Below, piece after piece: positions 52,601 to 60,972 of a stretch of DNA of 64,000 bases. Positions within the stretch are counted from its first letter, which is position 1. Each line of letters opens with the position of its first letter. Below the pieces are notes generated by a model. The model made no database searches and was not told the DNA's origin. It worked only from the letters and a program-made list of their open reading frames with translations. The stretch spans positions 186,001 through 250,000 of the forward strand of contig NZ_SDMK01000002.1 of NCBI RefSeq assembly GCF_004123295.1, written 5' to 3'. This DNA is from Silvibacterium dinghuense (GTDB lineage: Bacteria; Acidobacteriota; Terriglobia; Terriglobales; Acidobacteriaceae). Both the position numbers and the translations under genes were made by a program.

Positions 52601-52963
52601 GGGTTGGAGTTCAACTACGGCCTTTCAGCCACGCAGGTGGAGGCGCATAGTGGCGAGCTGCCGGCGGAGCACTCCTTCGTCGCGGTTGAGCCAGGCAATG
52701 TGGTGCTGACGGCGATGAAAAAGGCCGAGGACGGGAACGGGCTTGTCTTCCACTTCTATGAGTGGGCGGGCAAGGCCTCCGAGGTCAAGCTGACAGTTCC
52801 GGCCGGTGCACAGCAGGCCGTGGAGACAAACCTCCTGGAGCAGTCGCAGGGCGGGGAACTGGCCCGTGACGGACGTGTCATCACGGTTCCGGTAAAGCCG
52901 TATGAGATTGTCGCCGTAAAGGTGACATATGCGGGCGGTTCCGGAGCAGAGTCGGCAAAGTAA
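49646..52963 (+). CDS. Secreted alpha-mannosidase, glycoside hydrolase family 38
   Basis: 1105 residues with a signal peptide (1-30). Residues about 70-190 form a jelly-roll-like N-terminal domain (WFRQWITVPAK), then the GH38 catalytic barrel: zinc and substrate motif HIDAAWLWPWTE near 269, nucleophile aspartate in NPDSFGYN near 381, and FHDLAAGSG; the C-terminal half has the beta-rich GH38 domains (VVNPLAWNRS, YEIPYGSIER). It probably trims mannose-containing glycans in the periplasm or outside. ATG 49646 is used; ATG 49619 is also in frame. It ends at a strong terminator. Confidence 0.93.
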   Translation: MSVRIRFSVFFCLAFPACSLLASSPALWSQSVTDMTKSLPAATQKVVSELEELDNLPSGPWRYHAGDVPHGEATNLDDSAWTSVTPKSEVPNEAVWFRQWITVPAKLHGYNLTGARIWFQFQAYGHGTTPQIVYFNGRRVALGEDLEPIVLFDDAKPGDKVLVAVKLLPTVEKKQFHAVNMKIDFAEGRPNPDDERREILSASFLLPSLSKNLPADQSTLNKAIGQIDLQALNAGDEQKFDASLRAAQTTLDELRPVMQQATLHLTGNSHIDAAWLWPWTETVDAVRRTFGTALQLMNEYPNYTYTQSAAQYNEWMSEKYPDINDGIKQRIKEGRWEIVGGMWVEPDLNMPDGESTARSLLIGKRWYQKEYGVDVKIGWNPDSFGYNWQLPQIYKKSGVDYFVTQKMAWNDTNQLPLKLFWWESPDGSKVLTYFPHDYANDNLDPVRLSADLKVAREDNPGLPSMMDLYGVGDHGGGPTREILDQGEHWANGSDKVVPKMQFGTAKSYFDSVEPKLASDSPVWDYDKIAKGWEAPAAVDGKIAIPTWNSELYLEYHRGVFTTQAAHKRNMRESSEWALNAEKYASLAWLDGDAYPGDELTDDWKKITFNDFHDLAAGSGVGIIYKDAQRDYDKVKLSTDAISEKALGTIAAHVDTEVQDGVPVMVVNPLAWNRSGLVTVHVQMPQATDEVSVIDSKGRVLPSQVIEKDVATHRFTLRVKAEEVPSLGYEVVRVVPGKKSFASDLKADGLTIENADLRVTVDKSSGCITSLLDKKTGFESLAKGACGNELQLFKDLPKDYDAWNIDPGTLDQPPVKLDTADSAELVEQSPMRDVIRVVHHTEKSKFVQDIELYTGADHVVVENRVDWHEDHILLKAAFPLAATSAKATYEIPYGSIERSTERNNTWEKAQFEVPALRWADLGDGQHGFSLINNSKFGYDAAGNVLRLSLLRAPTYPDPVADRGEQKSAYVLYPHGGDWKQAMTVREGLEFNYGLSATQVEAHSGELPAEHSFVAVEPGNVVLTAMKKAEDGNGLVFHFYEWAGKASEVKLTVPAGAQQAVETNLLEQSQGGELARDGRVITVPVKPYEIVAVKVTYAGGSGAESAK

Positions 52964-52969
52964 TGCAGT

Positions 52970-53014
52970 TCGAAGCCGCCTTCCCCAGCGAAGGCGGCTT
53001 CGATAACATCTTTT
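52970..53014 (+). terminator. Rho-independent terminator after the alpha-mannosidase
   Basis: Arms 52970-52983 and 52990-53003 are perfectly complementary over 14 bases with a six-base loop, followed by TTTT at 53011-53014. It starts seven bases after the stop. Confidence 0.9.
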
Positions 53015-53427
53015 GTTTGACCGGGATGGGTGGGTTCGCTACACTCAGAGCACATTGCGGTTGCCCTGCCTGCGCCGATAGCCGTGTGCAGGCCTGTTCC
53101 TCGGCCCGAGCCTTAAGTAGACGACCACTTGCTCGGAAGGGCGCTTGTTCCGCATGGTCATTCATCTCTTTCGACAGGTATTGCCGATCTGAGCGGTGTT
53201 TACACAATCAGGGCCAAGTCGGGTTCTCGCTTGTTCTTCCTCTTTTGACACGCTTTCCTTTCCCGTATGTTACGGAGAAGCAGCAGTGTGTTTTCAGCAG
53301 CCGCAGGAATCATGCTGCTGACTGATAGAGTGTCACCAGCTACTTTCTAAGGCGTTTGTCTCGATCCAGGCTCCATGGAGGAAAGAGGCTTGCCGCCGGC
53401 AGAACCGGCAACAAGGAGTCCATCAGG
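53015..53427 (+). other. Leader/promoter region of the exopolysaccharide operon
   Basis: No gene is seen in these 413 bases. TTGACA (53245-53250) with TATGTT (53266-53271, 15-base spacer) or TGTTAC (53268-53273, 17-base spacer) is the best promoter. A perfect 8-bp inverted repeat (53294-53301/53314-53321) lies in the resulting leader of about 150 bases, before AAGGAG at 53413-53418. Confidence 0.45.
53245..53273 (+). promoter_or_regulatory. Candidate sigma-70 promoter of the exopolysaccharide operon
   Basis: A perfect TTGACA -35 is followed by TATGTT or TGTTAC. The transcript would have a leader of about 150 bases with an 8-bp hairpin. Confidence 0.5.
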
Positions 53428-55662
53428 ATGCAAGGGTGGTCAGCACCTCCGCAGGAGCCTCAAAAAGTTGCGTCGTCCCCGGCGGTTGGATCCGTACAAG
53501 AGCACACGGTCTTTACTCCGGCTGACCTGCGCAAAGTAGTTTTCAAGCGGAAATGGATCATTCTGGCGTGCTTGCTGCTCGGGCTGGGAATCGGTCTGTA
53601 TTTTGCATTGGCGACGATTCCGCAGTATGAAGCTACGGCCAGGGTGCATATCGATTTCAGCCGTTCGGCCAATATCGGCATCGAGGATCTCATCCAGCAG
53701 CAGCTGGGCGGCGGCGGCAATGCCGAGGATAAGCTGCAGACGGAAGTAGAGATCATGCAGAGCGAAACGGTCGCCATGGAGGTGATCAATTCGCTGGACC
53801 TGTATCACAAGGCCCCCTTCGATGCGATCTTCAAAACCTCGCCGTATACCGGAACGCTGACCCCGGCGCAGCGCCACGAGATCATCTCCCTGTTCCTCGG
53901 ATCGACCAAGGTGCAGGTGCTTCCGAACACAGAGATGGTTGAGATCAGCTTCCGCAACCCCGATCCCAAGGTAGCCATGGAAGGGGCGAACGGGATTGTC
54001 GATGCCTACCTGGACCGCGACCTGCGCGCAAAGTTTCAGGGGACGACCCGAGTATCGAACTGGCTCTCGCAGCAGTTGACGTCGGTAAAGAAGCAGGTCG
54101 AAGACGCGCAGCAGGATCTGGCAAAATTCCAGCGCGAGAATAACCTCGTGGCGATGGATGCGACAGGTGGCGACCTGGTGACCGAGCGCCTGCGCACCGT
54201 CAACGAACAGCTGGCAGAAGCCGAAGCGGACCGCATTGTGAAAGAAGCGCGGTATCGCATGGCCATGACGCGAAACCCCGATCTGCTGGTTTCTGTTGCT
54301 CCCGGAACCGTTCTCGGCAGCCTGCGGACACAGCAGGCCGCGCTCCTGGTGCAGGCTGCGCAGTTGAAGGCCAAGTTCGGCCCCAACTATCCCAAGGTTG
54401 TTGAGGTCAACAACCAGCTCGAGAAGGTGCAGAGCGATATCGATCAGGAGATCAACAGCCTGACCAAGCGCTTCACCGAAGAGTACGATGCCTCGGTCAA
54501 TACCGAGTCCCTGATGCGCGCCCGTCTGGAGGCGACCAAGCAGGAAGCCTATCGCGAGAATGAGTCCGCAGCCCAGTTCGACATCCTGAAGCACGGAGCC
54601 GAGTCGGCATCGGAGCTCTATGACGCCTTGCAGATGCGTCTGAAGGAAGCGGGCATCACTGCGGGTCTGAGCGCCACGAATATCGATGTGATCGATCGCG
54701 CGAACATTCCGCCTTTCCCCGTATTGCCGGCAAAGCGCTCGGATGTCATGTTCGGCCTTCTCGGCGGCTTGATCGTCGGTATGGCACTGGCCTTCTTTAT
54801 GGAAGGTCTGGATGATACGGTCCGTACTTCGGATGACGCCGAACAGATTGCGCATCTGCCCACGCTGGCCGTCATCCCGCGGTTCCCCATCGCAGCGCGA
54901 AAGGGAACTGATCCGCAGCCGCAGAAGGTATCTCCGGACCTGGTGAGCCTTCTGGAGCCGCAATCCATCGCCGCTGAGAGCTTCCGGACGCTGCGTTCCT
55001 CCATCCTGCTTTCTGCGGTGGATAACGAGATGAAACTGCTGTTGATTACCAGCAGCTTCGCGGCGGAAGGGAAATCGACCTGCGCAGCGAACATAGCTAT
55101 TTCCTTCGCGCAGCGCTCTGCGCGGGTTCTGGTCGTGGATACCGACCTGCGCAAGGGAACGCTGCATATGAAGTTCCGCATGTCGAACCGAGTTGGGCTC
55201 TCGACATTGCTCTCGCGAGAATCAGGCAATGAGTCTTTCGAGCATCCCATCCCTGAGCTGCCGAATCTGACAGTCCTGAGCCGTGGTCCCATTGCTCCCA
55301 ATCCGGGCGAAATTCTGGCGTCGCGCATGATGAGTGAGCTGCTCATGAAGTGGCGCAGCGAATACGATCACATCATTCTGGATTCGTCGCCGATCCTCGC
55401 GGTGTCGGACACGTTGGGGCTGGCGCAGCAGGCCGACGCCACGTTTATCCTGGTTCGTTCCGGCGTGACACGAAAGAAAGCATTGCAGCGCGTGCGTGAG
55501 CAGCTGCGGCGTGCGAACGCGCATATTCTCGGAATTATTGTGAACGGCGTAGATCTGCGGCTGGAGAACTACTACACCTACGCCAAGCGATATGACTACG
55601 GCTACAAGAGCAACTACGGTGCCGGTTATGGGGTGAAAGAAAATCAGGATGGGCAGAAATAA
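53428..55662 (+). CDS. Wzc-type polysaccharide co-polymerase and tyrosine autokinase
   Basis: 744 residues. A Wzz domain (about 28-470) has two membrane helices (about 46-66 and about 440-460, just after the proline-rich PPFPVLPAKRSDV) around a long coiled periplasmic part. The cytoplasmic BY-kinase domain (about 510-720) has an intact Walker A (FAAEGKST, about 545), Walker A' (VLVVDTDLRKG) and Walker B (HIILDSSPI). The C-terminus is a tyrosine cluster (YYTYAKRYDYGYKSNYGAGY), the usual autophosphorylation tail. These proteins control chain length and export of capsular or exopolysaccharide. ATG 53428 has AAGGAG nine bases upstream. Confidence 0.93.
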   Translation: MQGWSAPPQEPQKVASSPAVGSVQEHTVFTPADLRKVVFKRKWIILACLLLGLGIGLYFALATIPQYEATARVHIDFSRSANIGIEDLIQQQLGGGGNAEDKLQTEVEIMQSETVAMEVINSLDLYHKAPFDAIFKTSPYTGTLTPAQRHEIISLFLGSTKVQVLPNTEMVEISFRNPDPKVAMEGANGIVDAYLDRDLRAKFQGTTRVSNWLSQQLTSVKKQVEDAQQDLAKFQRENNLVAMDATGGDLVTERLRTVNEQLAEAEADRIVKEARYRMAMTRNPDLLVSVAPGTVLGSLRTQQAALLVQAAQLKAKFGPNYPKVVEVNNQLEKVQSDIDQEINSLTKRFTEEYDASVNTESLMRARLEATKQEAYRENESAAQFDILKHGAESASELYDALQMRLKEAGITAGLSATNIDVIDRANIPPFPVLPAKRSDVMFGLLGGLIVGMALAFFMEGLDDTVRTSDDAEQIAHLPTLAVIPRFPIAARKGTDPQPQKVSPDLVSLLEPQSIAAESFRTLRSSILLSAVDNEMKLLLITSSFAAEGKSTCAANIAISFAQRSARVLVVDTDLRKGTLHMKFRMSNRVGLSTLLSRESGNESFEHPIPELPNLTVLSRGPIAPNPGEILASRMMSELLMKWRSEYDHIILDSSPILAVSDTLGLAQQADATFILVRSGVTRKKALQRVREQLRRANAHILGIIVNGVDLRLENYYTYAKRYDYGYKSNYGAGYGVKENQDGQK

Positions 55663-56638
55663 GATGCGGAACTGCACTCGCCTGGTAAAGACTTTCGCTG
55701 TGCTGGCGCTGAGCTCGCTGGCTGCAGCCCAGACACAGAACGGAAGCTGGTCCCCGGCTTCGATGCCGGAACCAGGACAGGCTGCGGCCAGACCTGCTGA
55801 GCCCTCGAGTGTGCCGAAGATCGCCATCGGTCCCGGCGACATGCTGGACGTGGAGGTCTTCGATACCCCGGAGCTTTCCGGCTCTACGCGCGTAAACCAG
55901 AGCGGCGAAGCCAATCTCGTCGTCCTGGGGACCGTGCATCTTGCCGGCGAGACGCCCAATCAGGCAGCGAGAACGATCGAGGAAGCCCTGCGCGCGCGCG
56001 GGATGATGAATGATCCGCACGTATCGGTATCGATTACCGAATATGCAACGCAGGGTGCGACGATTACCGGAGAAGTGAAAACACCGGGTGTATATCCCAC
56101 GCTCGGCAGCCGGACTTTGACGGATATGATCGCCCTGGCGGGCGGGCCATCTCCACTCGCCGGCAAGACGGTGACTATTCAGCACCGGAGTGATCCTGCC
56201 CACCCGCTCACCGTGATGCTCGCAGCGAATCCCAGGGCGCTGGCGCAGCAGGACAACCCGGTAATCGAGCCCGGGGATACCGTTACGCTTGCGAAGTCGG
56301 GAATTATTTATGTGCTTGGCGCAGTCACCAAGGGCGGCGGCTTCCTGATCGATAACAATGAGCACATTACGCTGATGCAGGCGCTGTCCCTGGCAGGAGG
56401 ATGGACGACCGTGGCGTCGACCAGCCATGCGCAGCTGATTCGGAAGGTGCCGCAGGGCCGGGAAGAAGTGCGACTGGACCTGAAGCATATCGTAAAAGGC
56501 AAAGAGGCAGATATCTCTGTGCAGGACGGAGATATCCTCTATGTCCCGACAAGCTTCGGCAAGACCGTAGGCTACCGCAGCGTCGAAGCGATTCTTACGG
56601 CAGCGCAGAACGCCCCCGCTTATGCGTATGTTTATTAA
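55649..56638 (+). CDS. Wza-type polysaccharide export outer-membrane protein (Poly_export/SLBB)
   Basis: 329 residues: signal peptide, a Poly_export domain (about 57-140, IGPGDMLDVEVFDTPELSG) and two SLBB-type domains (VTITGEVKTPGVYP-like segment cited as ITGEVKTPGVYP; IYVLGAVTKGGGF). No lipobox cysteine is seen (ending SSLAAAQ), unlike E. coli Wza. It should form the periplasmic and outer-membrane channel working with the kinase. The ATG at 55649 overlaps the kinase gene; ATG 55664, two bases after the kinase stop, gives a neater signal peptide. Confidence 0.92.
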   Translation: MGRNKMRNCTRLVKTFAVLALSSLAAAQTQNGSWSPASMPEPGQAAARPAEPSSVPKIAIGPGDMLDVEVFDTPELSGSTRVNQSGEANLVVLGTVHLAGETPNQAARTIEEALRARGMMNDPHVSVSITEYATQGATITGEVKTPGVYPTLGSRTLTDMIALAGGPSPLAGKTVTIQHRSDPAHPLTVMLAANPRALAQQDNPVIEPGDTVTLAKSGIIYVLGAVTKGGGFLIDNNEHITLMQALSLAGGWTTVASTSHAQLIRKVPQGREEVRLDLKHIVKGKEADISVQDGDILYVPTSFGKTVGYRSVEAILTAAQNAPAYAYVY

Positions 56639-56677
56639 TGTCGATTTCGGCATGAGGCAGAGGCCTCGGGCTTGAGT

Positions 56678-58204
56678 ATGCTTCCTCAGCGTGAGACAGC
56701 CTGGAGGCCTGTGGCAGATCTGCCGCCGCAGCGGCTCTTCGGCCAGATTCTCGCTGTTCCGCGCCGGCGTTATTGCGTCCACATCCCCCTGCTGTTACTG
56801 CTGACAGGCCTGCTGACCTGGGTCGTGCCGACAGACTTCATGCTGGCCATTGCGTCCTTTGTCGGAGGCGTTGTTGGCTTCTATATGTTTTTCGAATGGG
56901 TCTTCCGTGGTCCCACTCGATTCTCGACAACGCTGGGCATCGGACTCCTGACAGGATATGCGGGTGGCTCCTTCAATACCTGGGCTACGGTGCCTCGTGC
57001 GGGATTCACGCTGGGCCATTTCCTGGGGCTTGACGATGCGGTGCTTGCCCGCGGGATTGCCGGAGTACTGATCTCCTGCGCCATTCTCATTGCCTGGGGA
57101 GAGCTGTTCGAAAAGCCGATCTTCGGCCTGGATTTCGAATTCCGCCAGGGCTCGAGGCTGAACTCACTGATCGTGCTCGGCATGCTGGCGGTGATGGCAG
57201 CCTTCAAGATGGGCGCACTCTCTTACATGGGAGTGTCCAGCGAAGGCGGACATCTTGGGCTTGGAGCCGCCGCCGCGCAGTGGTTTTTCCCACCGCTCGT
57301 GAACATCGCGGTGACCAATTTTGTGTTGATTCCCGGCAAGGGGATGCGGAAATGGGTCATGGGGATTTGCGCGTTTGCCCTGCTGCTGATGCTGGCTGTG
57401 ACCGGCCGCCGCACGCTGATCTACACCTGCGCCGTGACCCTGTTCATGATCCGCATGGCCGGCTTTCGGCTGATGGGCAATATCCGCCGCCAGGTAATGG
57501 TGCTGGGACTGAGCGCAGTCTTTATCGTGACCTGTTCCCTGGGGTTCATGTTGCTGCGCGTCGCCGGTTACAACAATGAGGGAAGAAAGTCCGTCGGCCT
57601 GCAGGAGCGCATGACGGTCGCTCTGGCTCTCATCAAGAACGGCACCGCACTGGACCGGGCCGTATCCTCCACGCAGGAGAACGTGAAGACACGTACCTTT
57701 GTGCTGGGTTTCCTGGCACAGGTTTTAGATGGCAGCGAGCGGAAAACCCCTGGGCTCGGGCGGGATGCTTTTACGTTGCTGCAGGCAGCCGTGCCTTCTG
57801 CGATCAACCCATACAAGCATGAATTCGCGTCCATTCACGAGAATGATTTTCCCTCGGAGGAGTTCCTCGCCGATTCGCTTTTCGGCTTTTCCTACTGGGA
57901 TGAAGCGAATTCGATTTTGACCGCTGGCGCGGTGGATTTCGGGCTGATAGGGATGATCCTCTATCCCATCATCACCGCGTGGTGCCTGCGTTGGGTTGTG
58001 GAGTTCGCCTCCAGCTTTCTGCAGCAGACATCGGCTCTGTTTCTGGTCCTCTCGTGCCTCTTCGAGGTGCTTTCCGCAGAGAACACCATTACCTCGTTTG
58101 CGGTCACGGTATTCCATGGAATTCTATTCATTACGTTTCTCGAGATATTTTTCAGGCTTCCCAGATTTCAACTTCGCGCGGCAACGCCGGTTGCCGGTTA
58201 CTGA
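56678..58204 (+). CDS. Polytopic membrane protein, O-antigen polymerase/ligase-like
   Basis: 508 residues with about ten hydrophobic segments and a large polar loop (about 300-405) before the last helices, the topology of Wzy polymerases and WaaL ligases. Sequence motifs in this class are weak, so the call rests on topology and on its place straight after the Wza-type gene (39 bases). It probably polymerises the repeat unit of the exported polysaccharide. ATG 56678 is used; a TTG two codons earlier is also possible. The next gene follows after nine bases. Confidence 0.72.
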   Translation: MLPQRETAWRPVADLPPQRLFGQILAVPRRRYCVHIPLLLLLTGLLTWVVPTDFMLAIASFVGGVVGFYMFFEWVFRGPTRFSTTLGIGLLTGYAGGSFNTWATVPRAGFTLGHFLGLDDAVLARGIAGVLISCAILIAWGELFEKPIFGLDFEFRQGSRLNSLIVLGMLAVMAAFKMGALSYMGVSSEGGHLGLGAAAAQWFFPPLVNIAVTNFVLIPGKGMRKWVMGICAFALLLMLAVTGRRTLIYTCAVTLFMIRMAGFRLMGNIRRQVMVLGLSAVFIVTCSLGFMLLRVAGYNNEGRKSVGLQERMTVALALIKNGTALDRAVSSTQENVKTRTFVLGFLAQVLDGSERKTPGLGRDAFTLLQAAVPSAINPYKHEFASIHENDFPSEEFLADSLFGFSYWDEANSILTAGAVDFGLIGMILYPIITAWCLRWVVEFASSFLQQTSALFLVLSCLFEVLSAENTITSFAVTVFHGILFITFLEIFFRLPRFQLRAATPVAGY

Positions 58205-58213
58205 GGGAATGCA

Positions 58214-59266
58214 ATGAAGAGGTGGGTTCCTCGTGCATGCCTGAGCAGTTACGGTGTGCTCTTGTTCGTGACCGTGCATACCCATGCGCAGGTTTCGTTA
58301 ACCGCTGAGTCTCCGACTGTCATGAGGTCGGTGACCCAGGGCGACCTGATGACGTCGCCTTTTTCTTCCATGACGTTCGAGGCGCCCACGACGTTATCGA
58401 CGGCAGACCAGACAGGCGCGACCGTATACGGCGGCCAACTGCAGACATCGATCGATTCGCTCCAGACCATGTCGGGCCTGGCGCCCGACGGCTCCCAGGG
58501 GAGCGGAAACCCCGCGCGAGCGGTCAATCCTGCCTTCTCGATGCGCATGGCATTTCAGCCCGTGAAGCCGCTCGGGGCTGCGCCTGGGGGGCAACAGGCG
58601 TGGAGTGGAGGAGCGAGTGCGGGCAAGATGGGATTCGGACCGCAGGATGTTACCCGGCAGGCCTCTCCGAGTGGAAGCTCTGCAGCAGGTCTTTCCGCCT
58701 CGAACTCCGCAGGTCTCACCGGAGGCGATTCCGCTCCCGGCTCGAGTATGCTGCACGCCCTGGCGGCAGGTGGGGCAGATCGGTACGACCAGGACAACTA
58801 CCTGCAGGCAGGCTCGGGGAGCGGCGTATCCAGGACCGGTGCTGCAGGCGGCGGATCGTATGTGCAGGGAGAGTTCCCGGATAGTACGCGTGGCACCGCA
58901 GTCCTGAGTCCGCCCATTCCGCCTCCACGCGAGTACGAACAGCCCGCAGATGAAGGTCTTTCCTTCGGTTCATTCGACATGACCAATCAGACCTTCCTCA
59001 GGCCGTCTTTGACAGGTCGCGGCAGCGGTTCTGAGACGGCGGGAGCGAACGCCTCCAGCATGTACGAGCGCTATCTTCGCCGGGTCGCAAGGGAAAATGC
59101 GATGCGTTCCTCTCAGGCCGGAAATGGATTATCCGGCTCCGCTGGGAAGACGACAGAAAATGGCCTCGGGAACGGCCTGAGCACTGACCGAAAGATGGGG
59201 AAATCTCAGTCCAAAGGGACCTTATCCAACAGCCTGTCTCCACTGGGACTGACCAATCCGTATTAA
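58214..59266 (+). CDS. Exported low-complexity protein of the exopolysaccharide operon, family unknown
   Basis: 350 residues. A signal peptide (MKRWVPRACLSSYGVLLF, cut near THAQ) is followed by a protein dominated by glycine, serine, alanine, proline and glutamine with no predicted fold: GGQQAWSGGASAGKMGFG, SGSSAAGLSASNSAGLTGG, PPIPPPREYEQP. A more ordered, charged segment (SSMYERYLRRVARENAMRSS) lies near 280-300. It is the last gene of the operon, nine bases after the polymerase-like gene, so a role in polysaccharide export or as a matrix component is inferred. I recognise no homologous family. Confidence 0.65.
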   Translation: MKRWVPRACLSSYGVLLFVTVHTHAQVSLTAESPTVMRSVTQGDLMTSPFSSMTFEAPTTLSTADQTGATVYGGQLQTSIDSLQTMSGLAPDGSQGSGNPARAVNPAFSMRMAFQPVKPLGAAPGGQQAWSGGASAGKMGFGPQDVTRQASPSGSSAAGLSASNSAGLTGGDSAPGSSMLHALAAGGADRYDQDNYLQAGSGSGVSRTGAAGGGSYVQGEFPDSTRGTAVLSPPIPPPREYEQPADEGLSFGSFDMTNQTFLRPSLTGRGSGSETAGANASSMYERYLRRVARENAMRSSQAGNGLSGSAGKTTENGLGNGLSTDRKMGKSQSKGTLSNSLSPLGLTNPY

Positions 59267-59312
59267 CCGGTTGGAACTCCGCAAGGCTATCTGGAGAAAG
59301 CAGGAATAACGC

Positions 59313-59354
59313 AAAGAAGCTCCGCTGGCAGCAGCCGCGGAGCTTCTTTGTTTT
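59313..59354. terminator. Terminator between the exopolysaccharide operon and the convergent cyclophilin gene
   Basis: AAAGAAGCTCCGC (59313-59325) pairs perfectly with GCGGAGCTTCTTT (59337-59349), followed by GTTTT. The AAAG on the left supplies a short T-run on the minus strand too. Confidence 0.88.
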
Positions 59355-59369
59355 GGGAAGCGCGTGATC

Positions 59370-59897
59370 TTAAACGCGTTCGATGACCAGGCTTTCAATC
59401 TGCACAGGCTTGTGCGGCTTGTCCTGCCCGTTGCGGGCGACCTTGGAGATCTTCTCGACGATATCCTGGCCTTCGACCACTTCACCGAAGATGGTATGAC
59501 GGCCGGTGAGCCACTCGGTATTGGCCACGGTGATGAAGAACTGCGAGCCGTTGGTATTCGGACCAGCATTGGCCATGGCCAGCTTGCCGGGCTTGTCGAA
59601 GCGATGCGGCGAACCCTTGGTCTCGTCCTCAAAGCGATAGCCCGGGCCACCAAAGCCAGTGCCGGCCGGATCGCCGCCCTGGATCATGAAGTCGGGGATG
59701 ACGCGATGGAAGATCGTGCCGTCGTAGAGCTTGTCCTTGCTCTTGACGTTGCTGACCGGGTGGGTCCACTCGCGGCCGCCCTCGGCCAGCTCGATAAAGT
59801 TGGCGACGGTCTTGGGTGCATCCTTCTCAAAGAGGCGAACGGCAATCTTGCCTTCGGTGGTGTTGAAGACAGCGTAAGTTCCGGGTTGACGGGACAT
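59370..59897 (-). CDS. Cytoplasmic peptidyl-prolyl cis-trans isomerase, cyclophilin type
   Basis: 175 residues without a signal peptide. Cyclophilin landmarks: FHRVIPDFMIQGGDP with the catalytic arginine, LAMANAGPNTNGSQFFIT, and HTIFGEVVEG. The Trp of the human cyclosporin site is replaced, as in most bacterial forms. It accelerates proline isomerisation in folding. Adjacent to a second, exported cyclophilin on the same strand, 85 bases upstream; the pair probably arose by duplication. Confidence 0.96.
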   Translation of the reverse strand: MSRQPGTYAVFNTTEGKIAVRLFEKDAPKTVANFIELAEGGREWTHPVSNVKSKDKLYDGTIFHRVIPDFMIQGGDPAGTGFGGPGYRFEDETKGSPHRFDKPGKLAMANAGPNTNGSQFFITVANTEWLTGRHTIFGEVVEGQDIVEKISKVARNGQDKPHKPVQIESLVIERV

Positions 59898-59982
59898 GGT
59901 TTCTCCTTGTGCTGAAATTCAGGGCGCTGAAATTCCGGCTTCTGCCTGAGAGCCCGCGTTCTCATTGGATGCAGCAGCGGGT

Positions 59983-60768
59983 TTATGGCTGGGGTTGAGG
60001 AGCGGGAGCCGGAGGAGCGGCTGCCGGTGCTGGTTCGGGCGGCAGCGGTTGGCCATCCTGCACGATGGTGACTTTGTTGAGGATGACAGGGGTGAGAGGT
60101 TTATCGTTCCCGTCGCGCTCGACGCGGGCAATGGACTGTACGATGAGCACGCTGTGCTCGTCACACTGACCGAAGATGGTGTATTTCTGGTCGAGCGCAT
60201 CGTTTGGCACTTCGGTAATAAAAAACTGCGAGCCGTTAGTATCGGGGCCTGAGTTCGCCATGGCCAGACGGCCGGCCACATCGAAGTTGAGATTCGGGTC
60301 GAACTCGTCCTTGAAGAGATAGCCGGGATCGCCGGTACCGTCACCTACCGGGTCGCCGCCTTGAATCATAAAGCCGGGAATGACGCGGTGAAAGGTGGTG
60401 CCGTCATAGAGCGGTTTGCCATGCACCAGCTGCCTGGTCTTCGGATCGGTCCAGTCCTTGGTCCCCTCTGCGAGGCCGATAAAGTTGGCTACAGCATTCG
60501 GCGCTTCCTTGGAAAAGAGCTTGCAGGTCATGCGCCCCATGGAGGAGTCAAAGACAACCGTCGGACCGGCCGGCTGCGGGCTTACGTGGATCTGCGAGCC
60601 CGGCGAATCGGGGAGATCCTGCGCACTCTGCGCTGCCGGTGTAGCCGGAGAAGAGCTCTGGCTCTGCGAAGCTGCGGCAGGCTGGGAGTCAGTGGTGGAT
60701 TGCTGGGAAAAGCCGGTCAGGCTGGTAAAGGCGAGGCAAACGGCAGGGATCCAGGGTGAGACACGCAT
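59983..60768 (-). CDS. Exported peptidyl-prolyl cis-trans isomerase, cyclophilin type
   Basis: 261 residues: signal peptide (MRVSPWIPAVCLAFTSLTG), a Ser/Gln/Pro-rich linker (about 25-65), the cyclophilin domain (about 68-235; FHRVIPGFMIQGGDP, MANSGPDTNGSQFFIT, YTIFGQCDE) and a proline-alanine tail (PAPAAAPPAPAPQPQP). It should act in the periplasm. ATG 60768 is preferred over 60795 because it begins the signal peptide. Its location between two polysaccharide gene groups may be chance. Confidence 0.94.
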   Translation of the reverse strand: MRVSPWIPAVCLAFTSLTGFSQQSTTDSQPAAASQSQSSSPATPAAQSAQDLPDSPGSQIHVSPQPAGPTVVFDSSMGRMTCKLFSKEAPNAVANFIGLAEGTKDWTDPKTRQLVHGKPLYDGTTFHRVIPGFMIQGGDPVGDGTGDPGYLFKDEFDPNLNFDVAGRLAMANSGPDTNGSQFFITEVPNDALDQKYTIFGQCDEHSVLIVQSIARVERDGNDKPLTPVILNKVTIVQDGQPLPPEPAPAAAPPAPAPQPQP

Positions 60769-60839
60769 GCGGATTCTCAAAGGACCAGAGTACATGATCG
60801 GGACGGAGAGGGAAATCTAAGGGGAAAGAGGGTGCTGAC

Positions 60840-60870
60840 GGCAAGATTTCCAAAGTAATAGTCTCTTGCC
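60840..60870. repeat. Inverted repeat GGCAAGA...TCTTGCC in the divergent gap
   Basis: GGCAAGA (60840-60846) and TCTTGCC (60864-60870) are perfect complements 17 bases apart, between the exported cyclophilin and the Wzz-like gene. A possible -10 (TATAAG, 60924-60929) follows. Operator function is a guess. Confidence 0.3.
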
Positions 60871-60972
60871 AAAAACCTTGAAATCCTCATAGGGCTGGCC
60901 ATTCTTTTAGTGTGGAAGCGTTGTATAAGGCAAGAAAGTCACAAAACTCATCGCAACAGGCATGGGAACGTG

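Noticed and set aside
53073-53082. GCCGATAG resembling a sigma-28 -10 upstream of the polysaccharide operon
   Set aside because: The last base differs and no TAAA/TCAA-like block lies 15-16 bases upstream.
53440-55167. Long open frame on the minus strand opposite the Wzc-type kinase
   Set aside because: It mirrors a clear plus-strand gene; its product is arginine/histidine/leucine-rich with no domain, typical of antisense shadow frames in GC-rich DNA. The same applies to 38020-39636, 50069-52564, 23027-25186 and similar frames.
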